Shown: positions 10,509-20,975 of the stretch, piece after piece
Position numbering within the stretch: position 1 is the first letter of the stretch
How the letters are laid out: every line of letters starts with the position of its first letter
Origin: Spirochaetota bacterium
Lineage (GTDB): Bacteria; Spirochaetota; Spirochaetia; Treponematales; Treponemataceae
NCBI GenBank assembly: GCA_016285185.1
Contig: JAEEQG010000173.1
Span: 1-64,000, forward strand
Direction of reading: 5' to 3'
Length of the DNA stretch: 64,000 nucleotides
Translations under genes and position numbers: made by a program
The notes under the pieces: generated by a model
Seen by the model: only the letters and a program-made list of their open reading frames with translations
Databases searched by the model: none
What the model was told of the DNA's origin: nothing

Positions 10509-11810
10509 ATGCATAAAAAATCAGTTGCACTTGTATTTGTAGTATTGGCAGGTTTGTGTTCCTGTTTGTTTTTTTCATGTTCACATAAATTAGGCTACAG
10601 TGTTGTTTTATGGTCTTCTCCCGAACAAAATCTTTATGCGGGTGACCTCGTACGCGTTTATATCAAATCCAATATCAGTCAGGTTTATGTTGTTGGGCTT
10701 ACCGACAGCAAGGAAAAGACCGAAGTACCATTCTGGCAGATTTTGCCGCCGCAGTCAAAATCAAAGGTTCTCAAACTTTACGAACCTTATCAGGAATATA
10801 AGAACATTTATGCAAAAGTCGTCCTTGACGGACTGCCTGTTCGCAATGAACCGGTAAATACCTCAAGACAGGTATACCGCCTGCGCAACAATGAGGTGGT
10901 AAAGGTCCTTTACAAGGGAGAAGGTGTTCTGCCGTCCGCCGGTGCAAAAACAATGGAAGGCGAATGGCTGTGGATTCTTACACAGGACGGAACGACCGGC
11001 TGGTGTTTTTCGTACAATCTGCGCCTGTATGATGAATTTGACAAGGCAGATTCTCTTGATACGGATAATTCTTTGGATCAGAGACTTGAGCTTGTCCTTG
11101 ACAAAACCTGGTATCCTGAGAGTTATGCCGCAATGATTGCGTCAAATCAGATTGATATTTCACAGCTAAGAAAAGAATATTGCTTTGATACAGGCAAGGA
11201 ATCAGGTACTGTTACCCTTAAAGTTAAAGATATCAATGCTTCGTGGAAGTATGATGGAACCCAAAAGCAGGAAGACAACGTATACGCTTTTACCGGAACA
11301 TCTCTTGTAATGACTATCCGTGATGAAAACAACATCGTTGTTCAGTATTCGGATGAAAAGGGAAGACCTTTTTCATACAATTTTACTACAATAACCGACA
11401 GCATTGAAGATCTCATCCTTGCTGAAACGGAACGGCGCAGGGCTGTTTATGAACAACTGCTTGAGTTTGGTACTGATTTTAGCAGTTCAAATTATGGTAC
11501 TCTCCAGTTCCTCGAAAACGGAACTTTTATCTGGTCAGGTTACCAGAAACTTGTTCCCGATGTTATTGCCGAAAATTCCGGAACAACCGGTACAATAGAA
11601 TTCTGTTATTTTCTTGACGATTCCATCCGCAATACATATGACGGTGTTATTACGTTTGTTTTTGACCGGTCCAAAAAACGTTCCAGCTTTATGTACAAGA
11701 TGGAACTTGACGGTCTCCGTTTTGAAGAAACGACTTCCGCTGTCGAAAAAAATGCGGTGTTTACACAGCGCGGTTCAAATGCGCTTGTCTTGTATTTCGG
11801 CAGGAACTGA
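10509..11810 (+). CDS. lipoprotein with SH3-like region
   Basis: Lipobox-type N-terminus LAGLCSCLFFSCS; GLPVRNEPVNTSRQVYRLRNNEVVKVL SH3b-like segment. Confidence 0.7.
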   Translation: MHKKSVALVFVVLAGLCSCLFFSCSHKLGYSVVLWSSPEQNLYAGDLVRVYIKSNISQVYVVGLTDSKEKTEVPFWQILPPQSKSKVLKLYEPYQEYKNIYAKVVLDGLPVRNEPVNTSRQVYRLRNNEVVKVLYKGEGVLPSAGAKTMEGEWLWILTQDGTTGWCFSYNLRLYDEFDKADSLDTDNSLDQRLELVLDKTWYPESYAAMIASNQIDISQLRKEYCFDTGKESGTVTLKVKDINASWKYDGTQKQEDNVYAFTGTSLVMTIRDENNIVVQYSDEKGRPFSYNFTTITDSIEDLILAETERRRAVYEQLLEFGTDFSSSNYGTLQFLENGTFIWSGYQKLVPDVIAENSGTTGTIEFCYFLDDSIRNTYDGVITFVFDRSKKRSSFMYKMELDGLRFEETTSAVEKNAVFTQRGSNALVLYFGRN

Positions 11811-13765
11811 TGTCGTTCGTTCAGTTTTCAAAAGTTTCACTCGCATTCGGTGACCGTGATATTCTCAAAGATGTGTCAGTCCATCTGGCTTCGGGCACAA
11901 AGGCAGCTCTTGCGGGTGTAAACGGATGCGGAAAATCAACTCTGATGAAAGTTCTGGCAGGTATTTTGCCCTGTGACAGCGGCGACCGCGCTGTTCAAAA
12001 GGACACGAGAATTTCTTATCTGCCACAGTCGGGAATAGTATATACCGGTAATACTGTAAGACAGGAAGCAGATAAGGCCTTTCAGTTCGGCTATGATTGG
12101 GAAAAAGAGCTTGAACAGATTGGAGAACAGCTCCAGTCCGCCGGTAGTGACGAAAAAGCCGCACCTCTGCTGGGAAAATACCATGAATTGCAGCAAAAGC
12201 TGGAACTTTCCGGTTGGTATCACAGGGAATCCGCCTTACAGCAGGTTCTTACGGGGCTTGGGTTTGAAGAAAAGGATTTTGACCGTTCTGTAACCGAGTT
12301 CTCCGGCGGTTGGCAGATGCGTATTGCACTGGCAAAAGTCCTGCTCGAAAACCCTGATATACTTTTACTCGATGAGCCGACAAACTATCTTGACCTTGAG
12401 GCAAGATCCTGGCTCGAAAACTGGCTGTTGAATTATAAAGGCGGTTTTTTGCTTGTCAGCCATGACCGCTATTTTTTGGATACTACTGTCAATGAAGTGT
12501 ATGAGCTTTTCAACGCGCAGCTTGTCCACTATACGGGAAACTATTCCGATTACGAAAAGACCAGAAGAATGGAGCTTGACTCGCTTGTTGCAAAGTATGC
12601 GCAGCAGCAGGCTGAAATAAAAAAACTTGAAGACTTTATCCGGCGTTTCGGTGCAAAGGCTACTAAAGCCGCGCAGGCGCAGGAACGCATGAAAATGCTC
12701 GAAAAGATTGAGCGTATAGAGATTCCCGAGAATCTTAAAAAAATACATTTTACTTTTCCGCCTGCACCCCATTCCGGCAAAATTGTTCTTTCGCTTGAAG
12801 AAATCGGCAAAACTTATCCCTCATCCGTTCCCGGTGTTGCCGACAATGTTGTTATCAAAGACATGAACCTCATAGTCGAAAACGGAGAGCGGCTTGTCGT
12901 TGCAGGAAAAAACGGAGCGGGAAAAACAACACTGCTGCGTATTCTTGCAGGAGAAGATACCTCTTTTGATGGAAATGTCAAACTCGGTGCCGGTGCAAAA
13001 ATAGGGTATTTTTCTCAGGATTCCGCGGAACAGATGAAAACCGACAAAACTGTTCTCGAAACTTTGGAATCCGAAGCGCCTTTTGAAATGATACCAAAAT
13101 TGCGTGATATGCTTGGTGCGTTTTTATTTCGCGGTGATGATGTTTACAAATCCGTTTCCGTACTGTCAGGCGGTGAAAAAAGCCGCCTTGCGCTGCTCCA
13201 GCTTTTGCTGCGGCCTGTAAATCTGCTCATACTTGATGAACCTACTAACCATCTTGATTTGTCCTCAAAGGATGTTCTTCTGGATGCTCTCAAGGATTTT
13301 GGCGGAACGGTTGTTTTTGTATCGCATGACAGAGGTTTTATCGAAAGTCTTGCAACCCGTGTTTTGGAACTGCGGCACGGAGAATATCGGGTATTCCCCG
13401 GTGATTACAGATACTATGCGGAACAGATACAAAAGGAGCAGAATGCTGTTTCCGGCTCAAATTCTCCGACAGCTCAAAAACAGCCGGAACCGGCTTCGGA
13501 TAAGCAGCTGGATTATGAAGAGCGCAAAAAGAAAAGAAATGAGCGCCGAAAGCTAGAGCGCGAAGAAGAAGAATTATTGACAAAAATCTCTCAGGCTGAA
13601 GAACACAAGGAAGAGCTATCGGCAAAGATGGAAAAAAGCGAAGTTTACAGCGATGCGGAAAAAAGCCGGAAGGTTCAGGCCGAAATTGAAAAGACCGAAA
13701 AAGAACTGCAGGAACTGACGAAAGCTTGGGAAGCTGTTGCCGAAAAACTTGCTCAGGAAGATTAG
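11810..13765 (+). CDS. ABC-F family ATPase
   Basis: Two ABC cassettes (GVNGCGKSTLMK, GKNGAGKTTLLRIL), no TM segments, charged coiled-coil C-terminus. Confidence 0.93.
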   Translation: MSFVQFSKVSLAFGDRDILKDVSVHLASGTKAALAGVNGCGKSTLMKVLAGILPCDSGDRAVQKDTRISYLPQSGIVYTGNTVRQEADKAFQFGYDWEKELEQIGEQLQSAGSDEKAAPLLGKYHELQQKLELSGWYHRESALQQVLTGLGFEEKDFDRSVTEFSGGWQMRIALAKVLLENPDILLLDEPTNYLDLEARSWLENWLLNYKGGFLLVSHDRYFLDTTVNEVYELFNAQLVHYTGNYSDYEKTRRMELDSLVAKYAQQQAEIKKLEDFIRRFGAKATKAAQAQERMKMLEKIERIEIPENLKKIHFTFPPAPHSGKIVLSLEEIGKTYPSSVPGVADNVVIKDMNLIVENGERLVVAGKNGAGKTTLLRILAGEDTSFDGNVKLGAGAKIGYFSQDSAEQMKTDKTVLETLESEAPFEMIPKLRDMLGAFLFRGDDVYKSVSVLSGGEKSRLALLQLLLRPVNLLILDEPTNHLDLSSKDVLLDALKDFGGTVVFVSHDRGFIESLATRVLELRHGEYRVFPGDYRYYAEQIQKEQNAVSGSNSPTAQKQPEPASDKQLDYEERKKKRNERRKLEREEEELLTKISQAEEHKEELSAKMEKSEVYSDAEKSRKVQAEIEKTEKELQELTKAWEAVAEKLAQED

Positions 13766-14241
13766 TTCTGCTTTTTGGGTCCCGGTTTTGCTGATGTCTG
13801 CATCATTTTTACAAAAAACTCAAGATTGCATGCAATAAAAAGTATACAGTAAAAAACAATACTTATTCCGAATACAAGATGAATTGAAAGAGAAATTACT
13901 TTTGCAGAAGGCAGCAGATAGTCCAGAATCTCAAAAACTATTATGGCGACTATCATAAATATGCCGGTAATAACCCATTTATGCATACTTACAGGACAAA
14001 TTGATTTTATGTCAAAGGCTGGGTCCACACTCTTCATTATGCTGCACAGCTTAAGATCCGAAAAAGGCAGCTGGATTGATAGCGGTGAAGACAGTTTTTC
14101 TTCTGCCTGTGTCATCATCCTTACCTGGGTTCTGCACTTTTTGCATGTCAAAAGATGTATACAGACTGAGACAGGGAGTCTCTCGTGCTTGTCAAGCATG
14201 AGATATGTGTCGATTATTTCTTCGCAACGTTTTGGATTCAT
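13762..14241 (-). CDS. anti-sigma factor-like membrane protein (zinc-finger N-terminus)
   Basis: HLLTCKKCRTQ N-terminal H-x3-C-x2-C motif, two TM helices, directly downstream of ECF sigma gene. Confidence 0.65.
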   Translation of the reverse strand: MNPKRCEEIIDTYLMLDKHERLPVSVCIHLLTCKKCRTQVRMMTQAEEKLSSPLSIQLPFSDLKLCSIMKSVDPAFDIKSICPVSMHKWVITGIFMIVAIIVFEILDYLLPSAKVISLSIHLVFGISIVFYCILFIACNLEFFVKMMQTSAKPGPKKQN

Positions 14242-14261
14242 GGTATACTCCTTTTTACCTG

Positions 14262-14846
14262 TCAGTTAAGCTGATTTTCCAGTCGTTCCTTGAGCATTTT
14301 TTTTGCCCTGAATATGTGGGATTTTATGGTATTTACAGGTAATCCTGTTATGTCACTGATTTCGTTATAACTCATGTCGTAATAAAAATACATGTCCAAA
14401 CACATGGCAAAGCGTTCGGGCAGTTCTTTGAGGCTGTCTTTGATAACACTTGCAGTTATTGCCTGGAGTTGTGTTTCTTCCGGGCCGGCTGCAGGGTCCG
14501 CTATTTCGGCATTGTCGGGCAGTGAGGTGTATTCTTTGCGTCTTTTTACGGAATTAATGGCTGTGTTGTAGCCGATGCTCATTATCCAGGTTGAAAACTT
14601 TGATTCTCCTCTGAAATTCTTTATGTTGGCAAAAATCTTCATAAAGACTTCCTGAACAAAGTCATCGCAGTCTGTCTGGTTCTTAAAAAAGCCCATGCCC
14701 AGAGCTCTTATACGCCTGTCATATTTACTTACAAGTTGTGCAAAGGCTTTTGAATCACCGTTACATACTGCCTTTACCAGTGTATTGTCTGAGTGGTCAG
14801 AATCGTGAGAAGTTTTTTTTGAATCGTGTTTAAAGAAAGGGTTCAC
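14262..14846 (-). CDS. RNA polymerase sigma factor, ECF sigma-70 family
   Basis: Sigma region 2 DCDDFVQEVFMKIFANIKNFRGESKFSTWIMSIGYNTAI; region 4 MSYNEISDITGLPVNTIKSHIFRAKKML. Confidence 0.95.
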   Translation of the reverse strand: MNPFFKHDSKKTSHDSDHSDNTLVKAVCNGDSKAFAQLVSKYDRRIRALGMGFFKNQTDCDDFVQEVFMKIFANIKNFRGESKFSTWIMSIGYNTAINSVKRRKEYTSLPDNAEIADPAAGPEETQLQAITASVIKDSLKELPERFAMCLDMYFYYDMSYNEISDITGLPVNTIKSHIFRAKKMLKERLENQLN

Positions 14847-14849
14847 AAG

Positions 14850-15179
14850 TTACGGTTTGTAATAATGATGGAACAGTAAAAAACCCAAACCAATGGATAA
14901 CGGAATCAAACCTCCTAGCAAAGAAAGCGAAAGTCCGTCTAAGCAGAGAAAAAGAATAGTCAGCACAATTCCTACGCATGTAAGAAGCATGCCTGCTAAA
15001 AGCGAAAATACCTGCAGGTCAAAATTTGCCGGCTTGTATATTCCGTTGCGGATTTGCAGCATGGTTTGTCTGTGGGTCCACAAAAGAAAAAAGAAAATCA
15101 ATGTTCCACCGAATACTATACCGACTATCGGTATGATGGCAACTATTACCTGTGCTGCCGGAGATGAAAATAATTCCAT
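14850..15179 (-). CDS. small membrane protein of unknown function
   Basis: Three predicted TM helices; between ECF operon and FliL-like gene. Confidence 0.6.
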   Translation of the reverse strand: MELFSSPAAQVIVAIIPIVGIVFGGTLIFFFLLWTHRQTMLQIRNGIYKPANFDLQVFSLLAGMLLTCVGIVLTILFLCLDGLSLSLLGGLIPLSIGLGFLLFHHYYKP

Positions 15180-15198
15180 TTTGTTATCCTCTTAATAA

Positions 15199-15693
15199 TC
15201 AGTTTAAAAAAATGTATTCATTAAAATACATAGCTGATATAGAACCCAGCATAAGTTCTTCATTTATTTTTTGTATAAGTTCTTTTTTGACTTTGTCCTC
15301 ACCCATTTTAATCAGTTCTTCTTTTTCGTGTACTGAAAAATAGTTAAGTATCAGGCTTTTCAACTGGAGTTTTTTTTGAGCTATTTCTTCAAAAAAAGCT
15401 TTGTCGTTTGCGGGATAAGAAAAATAGGGTGTGATTATCAAAACAACAACAGGGTCGTCCGCTGTTATGGCCCTTAGTTGTCCCAAATCCGTATATACAG
15501 AAGTTGTACTTCCACTCTTTTTTTCGACTGAAACTGGAGATGGATCGATTTTGCGAAGTCCTTTCCCTACTTGTTCCGGTTTTGCGGTTATTATAATTGC
15601 AGAAGCAAAAAGAACAAAGACAAGTATCACCGCTATTATGCCCAACAATATTTTTTGAAACAGTGAAAAGTTCCATAAAAATTTCTTTTTCAT
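15199..15693 (-). CDS. FliL-like flagellar basal-body-associated protein
   Basis: Single N-terminal TM, YTDLGQLRAITADDPVVVLIITPYFSYP...LKSLILNYFSVHEKEELIKMGEDKVKKELIQKINEEL resembles FliL family. Confidence 0.65.
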   Translation of the reverse strand: MKKKFLWNFSLFQKILLGIIAVILVFVLFASAIIITAKPEQVGKGLRKIDPSPVSVEKKSGSTTSVYTDLGQLRAITADDPVVVLIITPYFSYPANDKAFFEEIAQKKLQLKSLILNYFSVHEKEELIKMGEDKVKKELIQKINEELMLGSISAMYFNEYIFLN

Positions 15694-15804
15694 GGCTTTA
15701 TTTTATCAGCAAATGTCTTTTTTTGAAAGTGTATTTATGTGCGGTGATAAAAGCTTGCTTTTTTCATTTTTCTATTATAGATTGAATTATATATTGGAGT
15801 ATTT

Positions 15805-16944
15805 ATGCTTTACAGACGATTTCCACGTATCCCTGACAAAGAAATTTCAGTTCTTGGTTTTGGAATGATGCGCCTGCCTTTGAAAAAAAACAGTGACGAA
15901 CCTGATTATGATCTGACAAAACAAATGGTAAAAACAGCCTTTGATAATGGTATCAACTACTTTGACACCGCATATCCTTATCACGGCGGAAAGTCGGAGG
16001 TTGTTCTCGGTGCTGCATTGAAGGAGCTCGGCATAAGGGAAAAAGTATATGTTGCCGATAAAATGCCTCTGTGGGAAGTAAAAAAGCAGGAAGATTTGTA
16101 CCGTATATTTGACGAACAGCTTAAAAGACTCCAAACGGATTACATAGATTTTTATCTTTTGCATGCTATAGGTGCAGAGCGCTGGCAGCAGATAAAAGAT
16201 TTACAGGTACTTTCATTTTTGAAACAGCTTAAAAGTTCCGGCAAAATAAAGCATATTGGTTTTTCTTTTCATGATTCGCCCGATGCTTTCAAAACGATAA
16301 TAGACGGCTTTCCGTTGTGGGAATTCTGCCAGGTTCAGTATAATTACATGGATAAGGAAGCAGCGGATTTGATTGCCTACGCCGCGAAAAACGAAATAGG
16401 GACAATTGTTATGGAACCTTTGCGCGGCGGACTGCTTGCACAACCGCCAAAGCCTATTCTTGACATTTTTGCAGCAGCATCTAAACCTCGTATGCCAGCG
16501 GAATGGGGCTTGCGATGGGTATGGGAAAACCAGAACGTGGTTGTTGCACTTTCCGGTATGAGCGTGTCCGAACAAATGATAATGAATATTGCTACCGCCT
16601 GTGCGGGGCATCCCAATTCACTGCCGAATGCACAGCTTGATACCGTAAAAAAAGCTTCAGAATGGTTTAACTCAAGGGTAAAAGTTCCGTGTACGGGCTG
16701 TAATTACTGTTCTCCGTGTCCTAAAAAAATCGCAATCAGTGATATTTTCAGGGAATGGAACAGACTATCACTGAACGGCTGTCTGGAATCTACTGACCAT
16801 GTAAAATCCACCGCATACTATGATATTCTAAAATCGGACAGAGGGGCTGACCAATGTGTTGAATGCCGGCTTTGCGAGGGGTATTGTCCGCAAAAAATAC
16901 AGATACCTGATTTGCTTAAGGTTGCTCATGCGGCGATGCAATAG
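15805..16944 (+). CDS. aldo/keto reductase with C-terminal 4Fe-4S domain
   Basis: LGFGMMRLPL, NYFDTAYPYHGGKSE, PCTGCNYCSPCPKKI, CVECRLCEGYCPQKI. Confidence 0.93.
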   Translation: MLYRRFPRIPDKEISVLGFGMMRLPLKKNSDEPDYDLTKQMVKTAFDNGINYFDTAYPYHGGKSEVVLGAALKELGIREKVYVADKMPLWEVKKQEDLYRIFDEQLKRLQTDYIDFYLLHAIGAERWQQIKDLQVLSFLKQLKSSGKIKHIGFSFHDSPDAFKTIIDGFPLWEFCQVQYNYMDKEAADLIAYAAKNEIGTIVMEPLRGGLLAQPPKPILDIFAAASKPRMPAEWGLRWVWENQNVVVALSGMSVSEQMIMNIATACAGHPNSLPNAQLDTVKKASEWFNSRVKVPCTGCNYCSPCPKKIAISDIFREWNRLSLNGCLESTDHVKSTAYYDILKSDRGADQCVECRLCEGYCPQKIQIPDLLKVAHAAMQ

Positions 16945-16958
16945 GGTTAGGATGAACA

Positions 16959-18623
16959 ATGAACTGTGAAAAAAAATGCGTATATGTGATAGGACACAGA
17001 AATCCCGATACGGATTCTGTTGTTTCCGCGGCGGCGCTTGCTGATTTGCGCAGAAATCTGGGTTGCAGCAATTATGTTGCGGCCCGTGCTGGAAAAGTCA
17101 ATCCTCAAACAGAGTATATTTTTAACCGTTTTAAGGTCCCTGTTCCTGAATATGTGCCGGATCTTATTCCTAAAGTAGGCTATTACATGCCGGATGCCTG
17201 CGATACGGTAAACTGCCAGACTTCGTTGTGGAATGCCATAGGAAAAATGGAAAACTGCAACAGCAAAGTTTTGCCTGTCGTGGATGATGACGGAACTTAC
17301 CATTCTCTTCTGCACTATAATGCCTTTGCGCAGAATGTTCTTAAAATTCTTGATCCCGAATCTGAGTCGGCGCTTATTACAAGCATTAAACTTATACGCG
17401 ATACTCTTAATGCGCAGCCGCTTGTCATCGATAACGAAGAAGAACTTTTCCGCAGTTCTGTACTTGTTACGGCTTCACAGTTTGATACATTCAAAAAGAT
17501 GCTTGACGTACACATGCCTGAAAATATCATTGTAATAACAGGTGACAGAAAAGATGTTCAGGAATACTGCATTGAAAAAAAGATAAGGGCGATTGTCATT
17601 TCTTCCGGTCTGATGATGGACAAGGATTTGAGGGCAAAAGCCGAAAAAGCGCATACTTCTGTTTTAATTAGTCCGTATGATACAGCTTCTACGGCTATGT
17701 TCATCGTTTATGCCACACCCGTATCGGTTATGGCAGACAAGACAATAAAATCGGTAAAGGCGACTGATTTTGTCCGAACAATACGCTATCAGCTTTCGTG
17801 TTCACCCAGTCGGAGTCTGCCTGTTACGGATGACGATAACAGAATTGTTGGTGTTATTTCGGAAACGGATTTGCTGCAGGAAGCAAACATAGATGTTGCT
17901 CTCGTGGATCATAACGAAATGACACAGGCTGTCGAAGGTATAGAAAACTACCGGATTCTGGAAGTGATAGACCATCACAGGCTCGGTTATCTTTCTACCC
18001 GTAATCCGATAACTTTTATAAACAAACCGGTTGGAGCAACTTCCACAATTATTACGAACATGTACCGTGAAAACCATGTGCCTCTTACAAGAGAAATAGC
18101 TTCGATTCTTTTGTGCGGTATTCTTGCTGATACACTTACTCTGCAATCTTCAACAACGACTGATATTGATCGTGAAACTGCCGAATATTTGTCAAACATA
18201 ACAAATCTTGACATAGTGCAACTTGGTTCCGATATAGCTCTTGCAGCCTGCCATGTAAGCGGACGCAGCGCATCCGATGTAATCCATCAGGATATGAAGG
18301 AATACACCGAGAATGATTTTAAATTCTCTGTAAGTCAGATTGAGGTCGATAATACAAATGAGATAATCGGAAGAAAACAAGAATTTCTTGCCGAACTCGA
18401 AATTGAACGTCGTGCTTTGAAAGGCTTGTTCTGTTCTTTGATGGTAACGGATATAACAAGACTTACAAGTGTGATGCTTGTTGCGTGTGATCCGGTTTTT
18501 CTGCCTGTGCTGGGTTTCCCAAAATTAGAAGATTCTGTGTATGTTCTTAAAGATATTGTTTCGCGAAAAAAACAGCTCATTCCTTTGTTGACGGAACAGA
18601 TTGCAAAATTAGGTGAAAAATAA
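16959..18623 (+). CDS. manganese-dependent inorganic pyrophosphatase with CBS/DRTGG insert
   Basis: VIGHRNPDTDSVVSAAALA (DHH), EVIDHHRLGYLSTRNPITFINKPVGATSTI, CBS region VIGVISETDLLQEANIDVALVDHNE. Confidence 0.93.
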   Translation: MNCEKKCVYVIGHRNPDTDSVVSAAALADLRRNLGCSNYVAARAGKVNPQTEYIFNRFKVPVPEYVPDLIPKVGYYMPDACDTVNCQTSLWNAIGKMENCNSKVLPVVDDDGTYHSLLHYNAFAQNVLKILDPESESALITSIKLIRDTLNAQPLVIDNEEELFRSSVLVTASQFDTFKKMLDVHMPENIIVITGDRKDVQEYCIEKKIRAIVISSGLMMDKDLRAKAEKAHTSVLISPYDTASTAMFIVYATPVSVMADKTIKSVKATDFVRTIRYQLSCSPSRSLPVTDDDNRIVGVISETDLLQEANIDVALVDHNEMTQAVEGIENYRILEVIDHHRLGYLSTRNPITFINKPVGATSTIITNMYRENHVPLTREIASILLCGILADTLTLQSSTTTDIDRETAEYLSNITNLDIVQLGSDIALAACHVSGRSASDVIHQDMKEYTENDFKFSVSQIEVDNTNEIIGRKQEFLAELEIERRALKGLFCSLMVTDITRLTSVMLVACDPVFLPVLGFPKLEDSVYVLKDIVSRKKQLIPLLTEQIAKLGEK

Positions 18624-18694
18624 TTGGAGTTTTTGGATATTTTGGTTGATTTTGTTTTAAATAGGTGATATACTATCAGAGTGAGTTTGACAAA

Positions 18695-19819
18695 ATGACA
18701 AAAAATTCTGCTCTTTTGCGCTGTAATGATTATGAAGAGAATCGCGTCTATGAAACAATCCGGAAACTGATGGAGCTTGTTCCGCCTCCTGATGTTACCG
18801 GAAAAGTGCTGCTTTTAAAACCTAATATCCTTCAGCCTAAAAGTGCCGAATACGCAATTTGTACACATCCTTCCGTAGTAAAGGCGGCTGCTCGTGTTTT
18901 TTTTGAACGCGGCGCAAAACGTGTTCTTGTTGGAGAATCTCCTGCAACGGCTGGTTCACTGGCAGCGGCAAAAGCAAGCGGTATTTATGATGCAGTTATA
19001 GCAGCCGGTGCTGAATGGGTAAGTTTTGACAAAGCTGTGCCTGTAACATGCTCTGAAACCAAGCTTGTAAACAGTTTTAATTTTGCAGAGCCTTATACAC
19101 AGGCGGATATGGTAGTTTCCCTTTCAAAGCTTAAAACTCATCAGCTGCTTGCTTATACCGGTGCAATGAAAAATCTGTTTGGTTTGATGGTCGGTCTGCA
19201 AAAAGCCGAAACTCACTTTAGATTTCCGAATTCTAACGATTTTTCAGCATTTCTTACAGACATAAACGTAGCTGTAAAACCAGTATATGGTATTATGGAT
19301 GCGGTTGTTGCAATGGAAGGTCATGGTCCTGCAAACGGACATCCTGTTCATGTAGGCGTTTTAGGTGCATCGGACAATGTCCTTTCATTAGACTGGGCTT
19401 TTTCTTCGTTGGTAGGTTACAATCCTGAAACAATACCGAATCTTAAGGAAGCATTGACAAGAGGTATCTGGGGAACTGACCCTGAAGAATTCAAAACTGT
19501 AGGCGATGATTTTAAGTTGTTAAAGCCTAATGGTTTTAAAATCGTTAAAAATCCTTATGGGTCCGCAATATTAAAACCCAATATGCCTAAAGTGCTTCAT
19601 TGGCTGGCAAAGGTTTTATTTACAAAGATTCCTACGTTCAAAAAGGATGTCTGCATAAGATGCGGACATTGTGAAGAAATTTGCCCGGCGCATACAATAA
19701 AACTGGACAGAACACCCGACAATCCTATTCCGTACATTGACAAAAAGAAATGCATCCACTGTTACTGTTGTCATGAGATTTGTCCTGTAAACGCTATTAC
19801 CCTCAAGCATACAATCTAG
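18695..19819 (+). CDS. DUF362 domain protein with C-terminal 4Fe-4S ferredoxin domain
   Basis: LLLKPNIL, SKLKTHQLLAYTGAMKNLFG; CIRCGHCEEICP, CIHCYCCHEICPVNAI. Start trimmed from the 18665 GTG. Confidence 0.9.
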   Translation: MTKNSALLRCNDYEENRVYETIRKLMELVPPPDVTGKVLLLKPNILQPKSAEYAICTHPSVVKAAARVFFERGAKRVLVGESPATAGSLAAAKASGIYDAVIAAGAEWVSFDKAVPVTCSETKLVNSFNFAEPYTQADMVVSLSKLKTHQLLAYTGAMKNLFGLMVGLQKAETHFRFPNSNDFSAFLTDINVAVKPVYGIMDAVVAMEGHGPANGHPVHVGVLGASDNVLSLDWAFSSLVGYNPETIPNLKEALTRGIWGTDPEEFKTVGDDFKLLKPNGFKIVKNPYGSAILKPNMPKVLHWLAKVLFTKIPTFKKDVCIRCGHCEEICPAHTIKLDRTPDNPIPYIDKKKCIHCYCCHEICPVNAITLKHTI

Positions 19820-19889
19820 TACTGCCTATACTTTACCATAATCCTCTTTTTTGATATTCTGAGTGAAAACAGTACATCAGGAGTATTAT

Positions 19890-20975
19890 ATGGACGAGAT
19901 ATATAACGGTTCTTTTGAGGCAGCCCTTGAGAGAAGCAAAAAAATAGAAGAAGATCTTAAGGTAAATCCTTCCAAATATAGAGTTCTTACAGGTGACCGC
20001 CCGACAGGACGCCTTCACATAGGTCATTACTTTGGTTCACTTCAGAATCGTGTACGCCTTGCGGAAATGGGTGTTCCGACAATGATTCTTATTGCGGATT
20101 ATCAGGTTCTTACCGACCATGACGCTTATCAGGAAATCAGTCAGAATACAAAACAACTTTGTATAGACTATCTTGCTGCCGGAATAAACCCCGAAAAGCA
20201 GGATGTTATCATCTATCCGCACAGTTATGTACCGGAATGTAATCAGCTTATGATTCCGTTTTTAACGCTTGTTTCTAACGCGGAACTCAGCCGTAATCCT
20301 ACAGTAAAGGAAGAAATTGAATCTGCCGGCCTGAAGAACGTAAACGCAGGTATGTACACCTATCCTGTTCATCAGGCATGCGATATTCTGTTCTGCAAAG
20401 GAAACGTTGTTCCGGTAGGAAAAGACCAGCTCCCGCACCTTGAAATGACTCGTACGATTGCAGGTCGTTTTAACAAAAAATTCTGTGCAGATGCAGGAAA
20501 AGAACCGGTATTCCCGGAACCACAGGCTTTGCTTTCTAAAACACCGATGATTCTCGGTCTTGACGGCAGCCAGAAAATGTCTAAGAGCCGCGGTAATGCC
20601 ATTATGCTTTCCGCAACAGAAGATGAAACCGCAAAAATGATTAAGAAAGCTAAGACCGATGCAGACAGGAATATTACTTATGATCCTGTGAATCGCCCTG
20701 AAGTTGCAAACCTTATTATGCTTATCTCTCTTTGCACAGGCGAAGCTCCCGAAGCAATCGCTTCGCGCATCGGCGAAGGTGGCGGCGGAATGCTCAAGGC
20801 GCAGCTTACCGAAGCACTCAACGAAAAACTTCGTCCTCTCCGCGCAGAACGTGCAAGACTTGAAGCTGATCCAGAATACATATGCAAAGTTTTGACCGAA
20901 GGCGCTCAGAAAGCACGCGAAATCGGTATAAAAACACTGAACGAAGTACGCGAAGTAATGAACATGGTAATATGA
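19890..20975 (+). CDS. trpS: tryptophanyl-tRNA synthetase
   Basis: GDRPTGRLHIGHYFGSL (HIGH), KMSKSRGN (KMSKS); start at MDEIYNGS preceded by RBS caggagta. Confidence 0.95.
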   Translation: MDEIYNGSFEAALERSKKIEEDLKVNPSKYRVLTGDRPTGRLHIGHYFGSLQNRVRLAEMGVPTMILIADYQVLTDHDAYQEISQNTKQLCIDYLAAGINPEKQDVIIYPHSYVPECNQLMIPFLTLVSNAELSRNPTVKEEIESAGLKNVNAGMYTYPVHQACDILFCKGNVVPVGKDQLPHLEMTRTIAGRFNKKFCADAGKEPVFPEPQALLSKTPMILGLDGSQKMSKSRGNAIMLSATEDETAKMIKKAKTDADRNITYDPVNRPEVANLIMLISLCTGEAPEAIASRIGEGGGGMLKAQLTEALNEKLRPLRAERARLEADPEYICKVLTEGAQKAREIGIKTLNEVREVMNMVI

